In this document: positions 35,518 through 45,117 of the stretch, in pieces
Position numbering within the stretch: the stretch's first letter is position 1
Layout of the letters: each line of letters starts with the position of its first letter
Position numbers and translations under genes: made by a program
Assembly: GCF_001487165.1 (NCBI RefSeq)
Contig: NZ_LN913006.1
Coordinates: 338,501-402,500 of the forward strand
DNA from: Blautia massiliensis (ex Durand et al. 2017)
GTDB taxonomy: Bacteria > Bacillota > Clostridia > Lachnospirales > Lachnospiraceae
Length of the DNA: 64,000 bases
Direction: 5' to 3'
Notes under the pieces: generated by a model
Told to the model about the DNA's origin: nothing
The model's input: only the letters and a program-made list of their open reading frames with translations
Databases searched by the model: none

Positions 35518-37365
35518 GTGAGCAAGCATTCAGGTAAGATAGGCCTGTACCTTCTGCTTATTGTGGCACTGATTGCAGGATATCTGTATCTCAATGACCA
35601 GGTATCTACCCAGGGCAGCTACACAATGGGCCAGCTGGAAAAGGCTCTGGAAGAAGACAAAGTGACGGATGCGGTGATCCATCAGAACAGAGAAGTGCCC
35701 ACCGGTTATGTAACAGCAAACATTGTTTCAGATGGTCAGAAGACAGTCTACGTAACCGATGTAAAGGAAGCGGAGGCGCTTCTTGAAGAACATGATATCG
35801 ATCCGACGATCCGCAATGTACCCAAGGACAGCTCCATGATCGGAACAGTACTTCCGGTAGTGCTTACCGGCGCGATCCTTCTCTTTTTCTTTATGATGAT
35901 GAACCGGCAGATGTCTGGAGGCGGCGGAAGCAATGCGAAGATGATGAATTTCGGAAAAAGCAGAGCCAGGATGTCGTCCCCTGATGATAAGAAAGTAACG
36001 TTCAAGGATGTTGCAGGTCTTCAGGAGGAGAAGGAGGATCTGGAGGAAGTGGTGGATTTCCTGAAATCCCCACAGAAGTATACCAAGGTAGGTGCCAGGA
36101 TCCCGAAAGGAGTGATCCTTGTGGGCCCTCCGGGAACAGGTAAAACTCTTCTCGCGAAGGCAGTTGCAGGAGAGGCCGGAGTTCCGTTTTTCTCCATTTC
36201 CGGATCCGATTTCGTGGAGATGTTTGTTGGTGTCGGTGCTTCCCGTGTACGAGATCTTTTTGAAGAGGGCAAGCGTCATGCACCGTGCATCATCTTTATT
36301 GATGAGATCGATGCGGTAGCCCGTCAGAGAGGAACCGGTATGGGCGGCGGCCACGATGAGAGAGAGCAGACGTTGAACCAGCTTCTTGTAGAGATGGATG
36401 GTTTTGGAGTAAATGAAGGAATCATCGTAATGGCAGCGACCAACCGTGTGGATATTCTGGATCCTGCGATCCTCCGTCCGGGACGATTTGACCGTAAAGT
36501 CGATGTGGGACGCCCAGATGTCAAGGGCAGAGAAGAGATCCTTATGGTCCATGCCAAGGACAAACCGCTGGGAGATGATGTGGATCTTCGCCAGATTGCC
36601 CAGACAACCGCAGGATTTACAGGTGCAGATCTGGAGAATCTTCTTAACGAAGCTGCCATTGATGCTGCAAAAGAGGGCCGTCCTTATATCATGCAGAAGG
36701 ATATCAAGAAAGCATTCATCAAGGTCGGGATCGGTGCAGAAAAGAAGAGCAAGGTCATCTCTGATAAAGAGAAAAAGATCACAGCTTATCATGAAGCAGG
36801 CCATGCGATCCTGTTCCATGTACTTCCTCATATGGATCCGGTATACACCATTTCCATTATCCCTACGGGAATGGGAGCTGCCGGCTACACCATGCCGCTG
36901 CCGGATAATGATGAGATGTTTAATACAAAGAACAAAATGCTGGAGGATATCACCACGCTTCTTGGCGGACGTGTGGCTGAGGAGATCATCTTCGGAGATA
37001 TCACCACCGGTGCTTCCAATGATATCAAACGTGCCACAGAGACTGCACGCTCTATGGTAATGAAATACGGTATGTCTGAAAAAATTGGTCTGATCGCTTA
37101 CGGCAACGATGACGATGAGGTATTTATCGGCCGTGATCTGGCACATACCAGAGGCTACAGTGAGGAAGTGGCAAGAGAGATCGATGGGGAGATTTCCCGT
37201 ATCATCCGTGAGTGCCATGAGAACGCAGAGAGCATCATCCGTGAGAATATCGGCGTTCTTCACAGCTGTGCGGCCCTTCTTCTCGAGAAGGAAAAGATAC
37301 ATCGTGAAGAGTTTGAAGCACTTTTTACAACAGAAAAAGAAGAGGTTGCAAAAACAAACGAATAA
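35518..37365 (+). CDS. ftsH: ATP-dependent zinc metalloprotease FtsH
   Basis: Membrane-anchored AAA+ protease for quality control and regulated proteolysis. The 615-residue protein has two membrane spans (about 8-25 and 108-127) flanking a small extracytoplasmic domain. The AAA module has Walker A GPPGTGKT, Walker B IIFIDEID and the second region of homology ([19 protein letters not shown]). The protease zinc site is HEAGH. The GTG start at 35518 has AAAGGAG upstream. A strong terminator lies about 140 bases downstream. Confidence 0.97.
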   Translation: MSKHSGKIGLYLLLIVALIAGYLYLNDQVSTQGSYTMGQLEKALEEDKVTDAVIHQNREVPTGYVTANIVSDGQKTVYVTDVKEAEALLEEHDIDPTIRNVPKDSSMIGTVLPVVLTGAILLFFFMMMNRQMSGGGGSNAKMMNFGKSRARMSSPDDKKVTFKDVAGLQEEKEDLEEVVDFLKSPQKYTKVGARIPKGVILVGPPGTGKTLLAKAVAGEAGVPFFSISGSDFVEMFVGVGASRVRDLFEEGKRHAPCIIFIDEIDAVARQRGTGMGGGHDEREQTLNQLLVEMDGFGVNEGIIVMAATNRVDILDPAILRPGRFDRKVDVGRPDVKGREEILMVHAKDKPLGDDVDLRQIAQTTAGFTGADLENLLNEAAIDAAKEGRPYIMQKDIKKAFIKVGIGAEKKSKVISDKEKKITAYHEAGHAILFHVLPHMDPVYTISIIPTGMGAAGYTMPLPDNDEMFNTKNKMLEDITTLLGGRVAEEIIFGDITTGASNDIKRATETARSMVMKYGMSEKIGLIAYGNDDDEVFIGRDLAHTRGYSEEVAREIDGEISRIIRECHENAESIIRENIGVLHSCAALLLEKEKIHREEFEALFTTEKEEVAKTNE

Positions 37366-37503
37366 AATGCACAAAAAAAAATATTGAATTTTGTGAACTT
37401 TGTGCACACTTTTTGGTGGACACATGGTACTATAAATACCGTAAAAACCCCCCAATACATTATATAGTTTTTGCTACACCCCATAAGAAGAAATACCTTC
37501 TCC

Positions 37504-37534
37504 AAAAAAGGCAGCTTAACCAGCTGCCTTTTTT
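37504..37534. terminator. Terminator after ftsH
   Basis: AAAAAAGGCAGCT pairs perfectly with AGCTGCCTTTTTT around TAACC; A and T runs on both sides make it symmetric. The surrounding 285-base gap (37366-37650) is AT-rich and shows nothing else I can name. Confidence 0.93.
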
Positions 37535-37650
37535 ACTGCCCAAAAATAAAAGACGAATTACGGAGAAAACAGATATATATGCTTGCGGGATGGAAAAATT
37601 AAGATAATATATTTAAAACATGGTACTAAAAACGGAATGAGGAAGATAGA

Positions 37651-39768
37651 ATGTTATATGAAAGCATGGAGACTGCAAAGAAGATGCGGTATATACTCAA
37701 TATGAGTCCGGTATTAAATAAAGACGCAATGTTCAGTGACGGGACGGAATATTACCGTACACCTGTGGAGCCGCGGGAAGGTGATACAGTTACGATCCGT
37801 TTTCGTACCCAGAGAAATAACGTGGACAACGTCTGTCTTGTGCATGACGGAGAATATCTGGAAATGAAGCGGGAAAAAACTTCCGGAAGCTTTGATTATT
37901 ATACTGCACAGATCGTAATGGGAAAAGATCTTGTACGATATTACTTTGAGATCCATTCAGGACTTGTTACCTGTTATTATGATACAAATGGTGTAAGCAC
38001 CAGACATGAGGAAAGGACAGAATTTGAGATCTATCCCGGATATCATGTGCCTGAGTGGCTGAAGGGTGCTGTGATGTATCAGATTTATGTGGATCGTTTC
38101 TGTAACGGAGATCCTTCCAATGATGTGGAAACAGGGGAATATTTCTATATCGGGGACACTTCCGTAAAAGTGGATAACTGGGAAAAGGTTCCGGCTGTGA
38201 TGGGTGTCCGGGAATTTTATGGCGGCGATCTTCAGGGAGTTATGGATAAGCTGGATTATCTTCAGGAGCTTGGAGTAGATGTGATCTATCTGAATCCGGT
38301 CTTTGTCTCTCCCAGCAACCATAAGTATGACTGTCAGGATTACGATCATATCGATCCGCATATCGGAAGGATCGTAGCGGACTGTGATGGTCTGTTAAGT
38401 CCCGGAGACAGTGATAACAGTCATGCCCTTAAGTATATCCGCCGTGTGACCGATAAACGGAATTTGGAGGCCAGTAATAAGCTTTTTCAGGAGCTTGTGG
38501 AGGAAATTCACAGAAGAGGGATGAAAGTGATCCTGGATGGGGTATTTAACCATTGCGGATCCTTTAATAAATGGATGGACAGGGAACGGATCTACGAAAA
38601 TCAGGAAGGCTACGAGAAGGGGGCTTATGTTTCGGCGGACAGCCCTTATCGTTCTTTCTTCTGCTTCCAGGATCAGAACCGCTGGCCCTATAATCCAACC
38701 TACGACGGCTGGTGGACCCATGATACCCTGCCAAAGCTGAACTACGAAGAATCTGAGGAGCTTTGCCGGACGATTCTTGATGTGGGCAGAAAATGGGTTT
38801 CGCCGCCGTATAACGTAGACGGCTGGAGACTGGATGTAGCTGCAGATCTGGGCCACAGTAATGATTTTAACCATCATTTCTGGAAAGAGTTCCGGAGGAC
38901 AGTAAAAGAAGCCAATCCTGATGCAGTGATCCTTGCAGAACACTACGGAAATCCGGAAAGCTGGCTTCGCGGCGATGAGTGGGATACGGTTATGAACTAT
39001 GACGCTTTTATGGAGCCTGTAACCTGGTTCCTGACCGGAATGGAGAAGCACAGTGATGAGTACCGGGAGGACCTTTATGGCAACAGTGAGGCCTTTATCG
39101 GGGCGATGAAGCATCATATGCAGTCTTTGCATATGGGCGCGCTTTATGGAGCCATGAATGAGCTTTCAAACCATGACCATTCCAGATTTCTGACAAGGAC
39201 CAATCACAGAGTAGGAAGGCTTTCCTACGCAGGCGCAGAGGCAGCATCTGCAGGCATCAATCCTGCTATCATGAGAGAGGCTGTTGTGATTCAGATGACG
39301 TGGCCTGGTTCGCCTACGGTATATTACGGGGATGAGGCCGGCGTCTGCGGCTTTACAGATCCGGATAACCGCAGAACTTATCCCTGGGGAAAAGAAGACC
39401 AGGAGATGCTGGACTTTCATAAACGTATGATCTGCATACACAAGGCATATCCGATTCTTGCAAAAGGTTCCCTGGAATTTCTGTGGAACGATCATCAGGG
39501 CTTGAGCTATGGTCGTTTTTCTGATTCTGAACAGATCATAGTGATCCTTAATAATCAGGATCAGGAGAGAGACATAAGGGTAACAGCCTGGAAAACCGGT
39601 GTAAGCCGGAAAGAAGCAACGGCTTTTCAGCGCCTGATGCTTTCTTCCGGAGAGGGTTATACGGAAATGCCGGAAGAATATATTGCAGATGCAGGGATTC
39701 TTCAGGTGAAGATGCCTGCATACGGAGCGATGGTGCTTCACCACAGGGCGAGGGATAAATACAAATGA
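37651..39768 (+). CDS. GH13 alpha-glucan hydrolase (neopullulanase/cyclomaltodextrinase-like)
   Basis: A 705-residue cytoplasmic enzyme, with no signal peptide, likely cutting maltodextrins, pullulan or cyclodextrin. An N-terminal beta domain (about 20-130, CBM34-like) precedes the GH13 barrel, which starts at GAVMYQIYVDRFCNGDPSND. Catalytic residues are visible: nucleophile Asp in DGWRLDVAAD, acid/base Glu in ILAEHYGNPE and Asp in NELSNHDHSRF. The C-terminal ~90 residues form the usual beta domain. The ATG follows GAGGAAG. It stands alone between two terminators; exact specificity cannot be told. Confidence 0.9.
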   Translation: MLYESMETAKKMRYILNMSPVLNKDAMFSDGTEYYRTPVEPREGDTVTIRFRTQRNNVDNVCLVHDGEYLEMKREKTSGSFDYYTAQIVMGKDLVRYYFEIHSGLVTCYYDTNGVSTRHEERTEFEIYPGYHVPEWLKGAVMYQIYVDRFCNGDPSNDVETGEYFYIGDTSVKVDNWEKVPAVMGVREFYGGDLQGVMDKLDYLQELGVDVIYLNPVFVSPSNHKYDCQDYDHIDPHIGRIVADCDGLLSPGDSDNSHALKYIRRVTDKRNLEASNKLFQELVEEIHRRGMKVILDGVFNHCGSFNKWMDRERIYENQEGYEKGAYVSADSPYRSFFCFQDQNRWPYNPTYDGWWTHDTLPKLNYEESEELCRTILDVGRKWVSPPYNVDGWRLDVAADLGHSNDFNHHFWKEFRRTVKEANPDAVILAEHYGNPESWLRGDEWDTVMNYDAFMEPVTWFLTGMEKHSDEYREDLYGNSEAFIGAMKHHMQSLHMGALYGAMNELSNHDHSRFLTRTNHRVGRLSYAGAEAASAGINPAIMREAVVIQMTWPGSPTVYYGDEAGVCGFTDPDNRRTYPWGKEDQEMLDFHKRMICIHKAYPILAKGSLEFLWNDHQGLSYGRFSDSEQIIVILNNQDQERDIRVTAWKTGVSRKEATAFQRLMLSSGEGYTEMPEEYIADAGILQVKMPAYGAMVLHHRARDKYK

Positions 39769-39787
39769 TGCACGAGTAAGGCAGAGA

Positions 39788-39831
39788 AAAAAGCCAATCT
39801 GTTCTTCCATTAGGAAGCAGATTGGCTTTTT
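39788..39831. terminator. Terminator between the GH13 gene and arsR
   Basis: AAAAGCCAATCTG-TTCTTCC pairs with GGAAG-CAGATTGGCTTTT around a short loop; poly-A and poly-T flanks allow use from both sides. Confidence 0.9.
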
Positions 39832-39848
39832 GCATTGTGTTTTATGAG

Positions 39849-40160
39849 TTATTCTTCTGTAACGTGTTCCAGACCCTGATTCATGATGGTTGCCACATGG
39901 CTGTCTGCCAGGGAGTAGTAAATGGTTTTTCCATCTCTTCGAAATTTGACCAGTGACATCTGCTTCAGTACCCGGAGCTGATGGGAAATGGCACTCTGGG
40001 TCATGGAAAGACGATCGGCAATATCCTGAACACAGAGCTCTTCCACAGAAAGTACGTACAGGATACGGATCCTGGTAGGATCACCGAAAACCTTGAACAG
40101 GTCGGCAAGCCGGTACAGTGTATCATCATTGATCGGGTAATCTATATGTGTTTTCTTCAT
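39849..40160 (-). CDS. ArsR/SmtB-family zinc-type metal sensor
   Basis: A 103-residue winged-helix repressor that leaves DNA when metal binds. The recognition region is CVQDIADRLSMTQSAISHQL. The last helix holds Asp-x-His in DSHVATIMNQGLEHVTEE followed by His and Glu at the spacing of the alpha-5 zinc site of SmtB/CzrA; ELCVQD also keeps one cysteine of the CadC-type site. The ATG at 40160 has GGAGG upstream and excludes a longer N-terminus. It has its own promoter and lies downstream of the P-type ATPase gene on the same strand, its obvious target. Confidence 0.9.
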   Translation of the reverse strand: MKKTHIDYPINDDTLYRLADLFKVFGDPTRIRILYVLSVEELCVQDIADRLSMTQSAISHQLRVLKQMSLVKFRRDGKTIYYSLADSHVATIMNQGLEHVTEE

Positions 40161-40188
40161 TTGCGCATCCTCCAAACTGTTAACTTCT

Positions 40189-40217
40189 ATTGTAGCTGAA
40201 AAAAACGCACCGGTCAA
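40189..40217 (-). promoter_or_regulatory. Promoter of the arsR-type gene
   Basis: On the minus strand TTGACC (40217-40212) and TACAAT (40194-40189) are 17 bases apart, about 30 bases before the start codon. Confidence 0.7.
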
Positions 40218-40257
40218 ATTCTTTTCTGCATCACTGGGGAGTTGTATGGATGCACAG

Positions 40258-40294
40258 GGATCCGCTGCAGGATATCTGCCCTGCAGAACGGATC
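40258..40294 (-). terminator. Stem-loop directly after the P-type ATPase gene
   Basis: On the minus strand GATCCG-tt-CTGCAGG pairs with CCTGCAG-CGGATC immediately after the ATPase stop codon. It lacks a U run on that strand, so it may stabilise the 3' end. Read from the plus strand it is followed by TTATTTTTT and could block antisense transcription into the ATPase gene. Confidence 0.6.
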
Positions 40295-43200
40295 TTATTT
40301 TTTATACAGGATACGAATGGAATTCAGCACGCAGATCATGGCAACGCCAGTGTCTGCAAATACGGCCATCCACATGTTAGCATGTCCGGCAAGACCAAGG
40401 ATCATAACTGCGATCTTGATCACCAGGGCAAATATTACGTTCTGCCATGCAATACGGTTTGTGCTTCGTGCAATGGCGATAGACTGAGGGATCGCATCTA
40501 CATTGGAATTCATAAATACGGCATCTGCGGCTTCAATGGCAGCATCTGCACCGCTTCCCATGGCAGCACCTACATCAGCACCTGCAAGAACAGGAGCGTC
40601 GTTGATACCGTCACCGACAAACATAACCGTTCCATGTGCCTGGCGGACCTTTTTCAGGGCATTGAGCTTATCCTCCGGAAGAAGCTTTGCATAGATCTCA
40701 TCGATTCCGGCATCTTTTCCTACAGCCTGTGCACTGTCTTCGGAGTCTCCAGTGAGCATAACGGTGTGGAGACCAAGCTTTTTCAGAGAAGCAATGGCTT
40801 CCTTTGCGTCAGGTTTGATGGTATCGGAGATCAGCATATATCCTGCGAAGGTTCCGTTTACTGCCATAAATACTTCAGAGCCGTAAGCGGCTTCCTTTAA
40901 TTCTCCGATTGTAACTCCGAATTTATCCATCAGCTTGCGATTTCCGCAGAGAACTTTTCCCTCCGGCATTTCCGCAACGATCCCGTGACCGGAAATTTCT
41001 TCCAGGGAGATCGGTTTTTCAAATTGGATCTCACGTTCCTTTGCGGCAGCAACGATGCTGTTTGCAATAGGATGTGTGGAGTTCTGTTCACAGCCTGCAC
41101 ACATGGAAAGGAGTTCATTTTCCGTGTATTTACCGGTGGCAACAACCTTCTGAAGCTGGAAGTTACCCTCTGTGATAGTACCGGTCTTATCCATGATCAC
41201 AGCGCCGAGCTTACTTAATCCTTCGATGGAAAGGCCACCCTTAAAAAGGATACCCTTTTTAGAACCGGCACCAATCCCAGAGAAGAAGGCCAGCGGGATA
41301 CTAAGTACAAGAGCACAAGGGCAGCTCATTACCAGGAAAGTAATGGCTGTGTAGATCCAGTAATGCCAGTTTCCGGTAACAAGGGATGGGAGTATGGCAG
41401 TTGCCACTGCGATTCCTACAACACAAGGAGTATAAACCCTGGCAAAACGTGTGATAAAGCGGTCGATCTTCGGTTTGCTTGCTGCCGCGTTTTCTACGGA
41501 ATCCAGAATACGAGTGACCATGGATTCTTCCAGAGGTTTTTCCACGCGGATCTTAAGCTGGCCGGAAGTGTTGACGCAACCAGAAGTGATCTCATCACCT
41601 TCATTTACAGCAACCGGTACAGGCTCTCCTGTGATCGGAGAAGTGTCGATACGGCTGTTTCCCTCAATTACGATACCATCAAGAGGGATGCGGTCTCCGG
41701 GACGGACCAGAAGAATGTCTCCGATCTGAGCCTCTTCAGAGGGAATTACCTGGATATCATCGCCTGTGACCAGGTTTACAACTTCCGGACGAAGGTCTAC
41801 GGCATCCATGATCTGCCCGCGGCTTCGTTCAACGGCTTTTTCCTCAAAAAGCTCGCCGATGCGGTAAAAGAGCATAACGCCTACGGCCTCAGCAGAATCA
41901 TTGATGGCAAAAGCGGCAAGTGTTGCAATGCTCATGAGAAAGTTTTCGTCAAAAATCTGTCCGTGAGAGATGTTTTTGGCAGCTTTTACAACGATAACAC
42001 CCCCAAGCGCCAGGTATGCGATCACAAATACAGGAAGAGTGGCACTGGTACCAAAGCCTTTGTGTTCCATGATCTCTCCGGCAACGAAGAGTACTGCACC
42101 GATGATAATGCAGATGATATCTATGTTTTCCCTGGAGAAAAATTTCTTCTTGGAAGCGGTTTGGTGAGTCACTGTTTTTGGGGACTGAGCCTTTGGCTTC
42201 GGATCCTTTTCTTTTACAAGAACTTCGGATTCAATGGATGTACAGATCTTACGGATCTGATCCAGGTATCGATCCGGATTCTTTGCAGTTAAGCGAAGCT
42301 GTTTTGTTGCAAAAGTGATGGTTGCTTCGGAAATACCTTCAAGGTTTGCAATCTGTTCCTCCATTTTGGAAGCGCAGTGAGCGCAGCCTAGATTCTCCAG
42401 AAGATAGGTCTTAGTTGTTGTGTCAGTGGAAGCTGCCGGAGCTGGATTTCTCGGAACAACTTTAACTTCAGACTCAATGGATGTGCAGATCTTGCGGATC
42501 TGCGGAAGCAGAGCGTCTGGATCTGCAGCCCCTAAGCGAAGCTGTTTTGTTGCAAAAGTAATGGTAGCGCTTTCGACGCCTTCAAGAGCCTGGATCCGTT
42601 CCTCCATTTTGGAAGCACAGTGAGCGCAGCCGAGGTTCTCCAGAATGTAGACACGCTTTGCGGTGAGAGCATTGTGGGAGTGACCGTGGTGCTCATGATC
42701 TCCGCAACCACAACCACAGTGCTCGTCATGGTGGTGAAGGTGCTCGTGTTCATGATGTTCATGTTTATGATCTTCACAACCACAGCTGCAGTGCTCGTCA
42801 TGGTGATGATGCTCGTGTTCATGATGTTCATGTTTATGATCTTCACAACCACAGCCGCAGTGCTCGTCATGGTGATGAGGATGCTCATGTTCATGATGTT
42901 CGTGCTCGTGATCCTCGCAGCCACAACCACAGTGCTCGTCATGGTGGTGAAGGTGCTCGTGAGCATGATGTTCGTGCTCGTGATCCTCGCAGCCACAACC
43001 ACAGTGCTCGTCATGGTGGTGAAGGTGCTCGTGAGCATGATGTTCGTGCTCGTGATCCTCGCAACCACAACCACAGTGCTCGTCATGGTGATGAGGATGC
43101 TCATGTTCATGATGTTTGTGCTCGTGAGCATGATGTTCGTGTTTATGATCCTCACAACCACAGCTGCAGTGCTCATGGTGGTGAGGAGGCTCATGTTCAT

Positions 43201-43363
43201 GATCTTCATGGTCATGATTCTCGCAGCCACAGCCGCAGTGCTCATCATGGTGCTCATGATCGTGATGTTCTTCATGCTCATCATGGCTGTGATGCGCATG
43301 CTCGTGACCGCAGCCGCAGGAATCTGCGGACTTCATGGAATCTTTCTTTAATTTTTCTTCCAT
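40295..43363 (-). CDS. Zn/Cd-exporting P1B-type ATPase with His/Cys repeat tail
   Basis: A 1022-residue heavy-metal efflux pump. Residues ~15-230 are a cytoplasmic tail of His, Glu, Asp and Cys built from eight EHC-x-CGC repeats. Two near-identical HMA domains follow (LGCAHCASKMEE at ~242 and ~325). The pump core has the membrane motif SCPCALVLS, phosphorylation site DKTGT, nucleotide-binding THPIA and GDGINDAPVLAGADVGAAMG. The last helices carry the Lys (FALVIKIAV) and Asp (VFADTG) typical of zinc/cadmium/lead (P1B-2) pumps. The ATG has AAGGAG upstream. An ArsR-type operator overlaps its promoter. Confidence 0.94.
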   Translation of the reverse strand: MEEKLKKDSMKSADSCGCGHEHAHHSHDEHEEHHDHEHHDEHCGCGCENHDHEDHEHEPPHHHEHCSCGCEDHKHEHHAHEHKHHEHEHPHHHDEHCGCGCEDHEHEHHAHEHLHHHDEHCGCGCEDHEHEHHAHEHLHHHDEHCGCGCEDHEHEHHEHEHPHHHDEHCGCGCEDHKHEHHEHEHHHHDEHCSCGCEDHKHEHHEHEHLHHHDEHCGCGCGDHEHHGHSHNALTAKRVYILENLGCAHCASKMEERIQALEGVESATITFATKQLRLGAADPDALLPQIRKICTSIESEVKVVPRNPAPAASTDTTTKTYLLENLGCAHCASKMEEQIANLEGISEATITFATKQLRLTAKNPDRYLDQIRKICTSIESEVLVKEKDPKPKAQSPKTVTHQTASKKKFFSRENIDIICIIIGAVLFVAGEIMEHKGFGTSATLPVFVIAYLALGGVIVVKAAKNISHGQIFDENFLMSIATLAAFAINDSAEAVGVMLFYRIGELFEEKAVERSRGQIMDAVDLRPEVVNLVTGDDIQVIPSEEAQIGDILLVRPGDRIPLDGIVIEGNSRIDTSPITGEPVPVAVNEGDEITSGCVNTSGQLKIRVEKPLEESMVTRILDSVENAAASKPKIDRFITRFARVYTPCVVGIAVATAILPSLVTGNWHYWIYTAITFLVMSCPCALVLSIPLAFFSGIGAGSKKGILFKGGLSIEGLSKLGAVIMDKTGTITEGNFQLQKVVATGKYTENELLSMCAGCEQNSTHPIANSIVAAAKEREIQFEKPISLEEISGHGIVAEMPEGKVLCGNRKLMDKFGVTIGELKEAAYGSEVFMAVNGTFAGYMLISDTIKPDAKEAIASLKKLGLHTVMLTGDSEDSAQAVGKDAGIDEIYAKLLPEDKLNALKKVRQAHGTVMFVGDGINDAPVLAGADVGAAMGSGADAAIEAADAVFMNSNVDAIPQSIAIARSTNRIAWQNVIFALVIKIAVMILGLAGHANMWMAVFADTGVAMICVLNSIRILYKK
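42676..43246 (-). repeat. Coding tandem repeats for the His/Cys metal-binding tail
   Basis: About eight imperfect repeats of roughly 70 bases, each coding a unit like HHHDEHCGCGCEDHEHEHHA. Units differ mainly at single codons (G/S after C, E/K and A/E later), which points to recent expansion by slippage or recombination. Confidence 0.9.
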
Positions 43364-43403
43364 ATGAACTCTCCTTGCTGATTCGTTTGTTTTTTATATG
43401 AAT

Positions 43404-43456
43404 ATATGAATTAATGTTCATATGACTATTTAATCATATATAAAAATCTTTGTCAA
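43404..43456 (-). promoter_or_regulatory. Metal-regulated promoter and ArsR-type operator of the ATPase
   Basis: On the minus strand TTGACA (43456-43451) is followed after 17-18 bases by TTAAAT/TAAATA. Just downstream, ATATGAA (43404-43410) and TTCATAT (43417-43423) form a perfect inverted repeat with a 6-base spacer, the layout of SmtB/CzrA-type operators. Binding there would block the transcription start. Confidence 0.75.
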
Positions 43457-43604
43457 CAGCTTTTCAAAGAACGGATCAAAGAAAAGTAAAATTTATTGCA
43501 AAAGAAATATAGAAAATATTAATATATTCTGAAAAAATAATCTATTTTATTATTTTTATTTAACATGTTATAATTTCAACAAGTAAAGAAAGAAAGGTAG
43601 CAAC

Positions 43605-44147
43605 ATGTACAGTATCGACTTAAACAGTGACATGGGTGAGAGCTTTGGCGCATATAAGCTTGGCGGCGATGAAGAGATCATCAAATATGTCACAACAGCA
43701 AATGTTGCATATGGCTGGCATGCAGGCGATCCGATGGTAATGGATAAGGTAGTCCGCATGGCAAAGGAACGTGGCGTTATGGTTGGAGCCCATCCTGGAT
43801 ATCCGGATCTTCTTGGCTTTGGACGAAGAAAGATGGTTCTCTCTCATGATGAAGTTAAGAATTATGTCAGATACCAGATCGGAGCACTGGCTGCATTTAC
43901 CAAGAGCTACGGAATGAAGCTTCAGCATGTCGCTCCTCATGGAGCAATGGGGAATGGCTGCCAGTATGACGAGGATATTTCCACAGCGATCTGTGAGGCA
44001 ATCTGCGAGTATGACAAAAATCTGATCGTTTATTACTGTGCAGGAGCAGTTCTTGGTGATATCGCTGAGAGCAAGGGAATTCGCACAGCATCTGAGATTT
44101 TTGCAGATTGTGCATACATGGATGATCTTTCTCTTGTAAATTGTTAA
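43605..44147 (+). pseudogene. pxpA: Truncated 5-oxoprolinase subunit A (LamB/YcsF family)
   Basis: The 180 codons match the first two thirds of PxpA (IDLNSDMGESFGAYKLGGDE, NVAYGWHAGDP, GAHPGYPDLLGFGRR, VAPHGAMGN). The normal protein is ~250 residues. Homology stops after FADCAYMDDLSLV and the frame ends two codons later. The partner genes pxpB and pxpC are absent. The break coincides with the start of the AT-rich accessory cassette, so it was probably cut by that insertion or a deletion. Confidence 0.8.
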
Positions 44148-44197
44148 AAGAATTATATTGTTATATGATTTCGTAAGTGATATACTTAAACATAAGG

Positions 44198-44240
44198 AAA
44201 ACCGTGTGAAATTACAGTTTGCTTTTTGCACGGTTTCTTT
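44198..44240 (+). terminator. Terminator after truncated pxpA
   Basis: AAACCGTG (44198-44205) pairs with CACGGTTT (44229-44236) over a 23-base loop, followed by a T-rich run. Confidence 0.65.
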
Positions 44241-44251
44241 TATACATGGTA

Positions 44252-44267
44252 GTTAGTTAAAACTAAC
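44252..44267. promoter_or_regulatory. Palindromic operator before the ZIP transporter
   Basis: GTTAGTT-AA-AACTAAC is a perfect 7-2-7 inverted repeat 50 bases before the start codon. Its form resembles sites bound by DtxR/MntR-type iron or manganese regulators; that assignment is inference. Confidence 0.55.
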
Positions 44268-44315
44268 AACAGAACGATGTGAAAGTACTTTTGACTATAC
44301 AGAAAGGAATACATA

Positions 44316-45098
44316 ATGCTAATGAATGTTTTTGAAGGTATACTGATTCCATTTGTTGGAACAACGCTAGGTGCAGCATGCGTGTTTTTTATGAGAAAAA
44401 CACTTAGCAAGTTACTGCAACGTGCACTTGCAGGGTTTGCAGCAGGTATAATGGTTGCTGCTTCAATCTGGAGTCTTCTGATTCCGGCAATTGAACAATC
44501 TGAGAATATGGGAACTTTATCGTTTGTTCCGGCAGTTGTTGGGTTCTGGATTGGTATATTGTTTTTACTCGCACTTGATCATTTGATTCCACATCTTCAT
44601 GTTGGAAGTGATCAGGCAGAGGGACCGAGAAGCAAACTTGGCCGTACTACGATGATGGTGTTGGCAGTTACATTACATAATATCCCTGAAGGTATGGCAG
44701 TTGGTGTAATGTATGCAGGATTTCTTGCTGAAAATGCACAGATTACAGCAACAAGTGCACTTGCTTTATCACTTGGAATTGCTATCCAGAATTTTCCAGA
44801 AGGAGCGATTATATCCATGCCGCTTAGGGCAGAGGGTGAAAGTAAGAGAAAGGCATTTCTGGGAGGTGTACTTTCAGGAGTCGTTGAACCGATTGGAGCA
44901 GTAATGACGATTCTTGTCGCACAGCTGGTAATCCCGGCATTACCATATTTACTCAGCTTTGCAGCAGGAGCTATGTTATATGTCGTGGTTGAAGAACTAA
45001 TTCCGGAAATGTCTCAGGGACAGCACTCGAATATCGGTACGCTTTTCTTTGCAATTGGATTTAGTTTGATGATGATCTTGGATGTGGCGCTGGGGTAA
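44316..45098 (+). CDS. ZIP-family divalent metal transporter
   Basis: A 260-residue membrane protein with about eight spans that imports zinc or related metals. Metal-site motifs are intact: TLHNIPEGMAVG in helix 4 and QNFPEGAI in helix 5, plus VVEELIPEM later. The variable loop holds a short HLH motif (LIPHLHVG). It follows a palindromic operator and AAAGGAA. Base composition is clearly more AT-rich than the housekeeping genes. The ketopantoate-reductase-like gene follows after 19 bases. Confidence 0.92.
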   Translation: MLMNVFEGILIPFVGTTLGAACVFFMRKTLSKLLQRALAGFAAGIMVAASIWSLLIPAIEQSENMGTLSFVPAVVGFWIGILFLLALDHLIPHLHVGSDQAEGPRSKLGRTTMMVLAVTLHNIPEGMAVGVMYAGFLAENAQITATSALALSLGIAIQNFPEGAIISMPLRAEGESKRKAFLGGVLSGVVEPIGAVMTILVAQLVIPALPYLLSFAAGAMLYVVVEELIPEMSQGQHSNIGTLFFAIGFSLMMILDVALG

Positions 45099-45117
45099 GA
45101 GGAGAGGAAAGATTCTT

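Noticed and set aside
35728..37455. A 575-codon minus-strand frame over ftsH
   Set aside because: FtsH on the plus strand is complete and conserved. The antisense frame has no recognisable domain or start signal.
42620..43351. A 243-codon plus-strand open frame rich in V, M and F opposite the metal pump tail
   Set aside because: It is the antisense reading of the His/Cys repeats. It has no ribosome site and its composition merely mirrors GAT/CAT/CAC codons.
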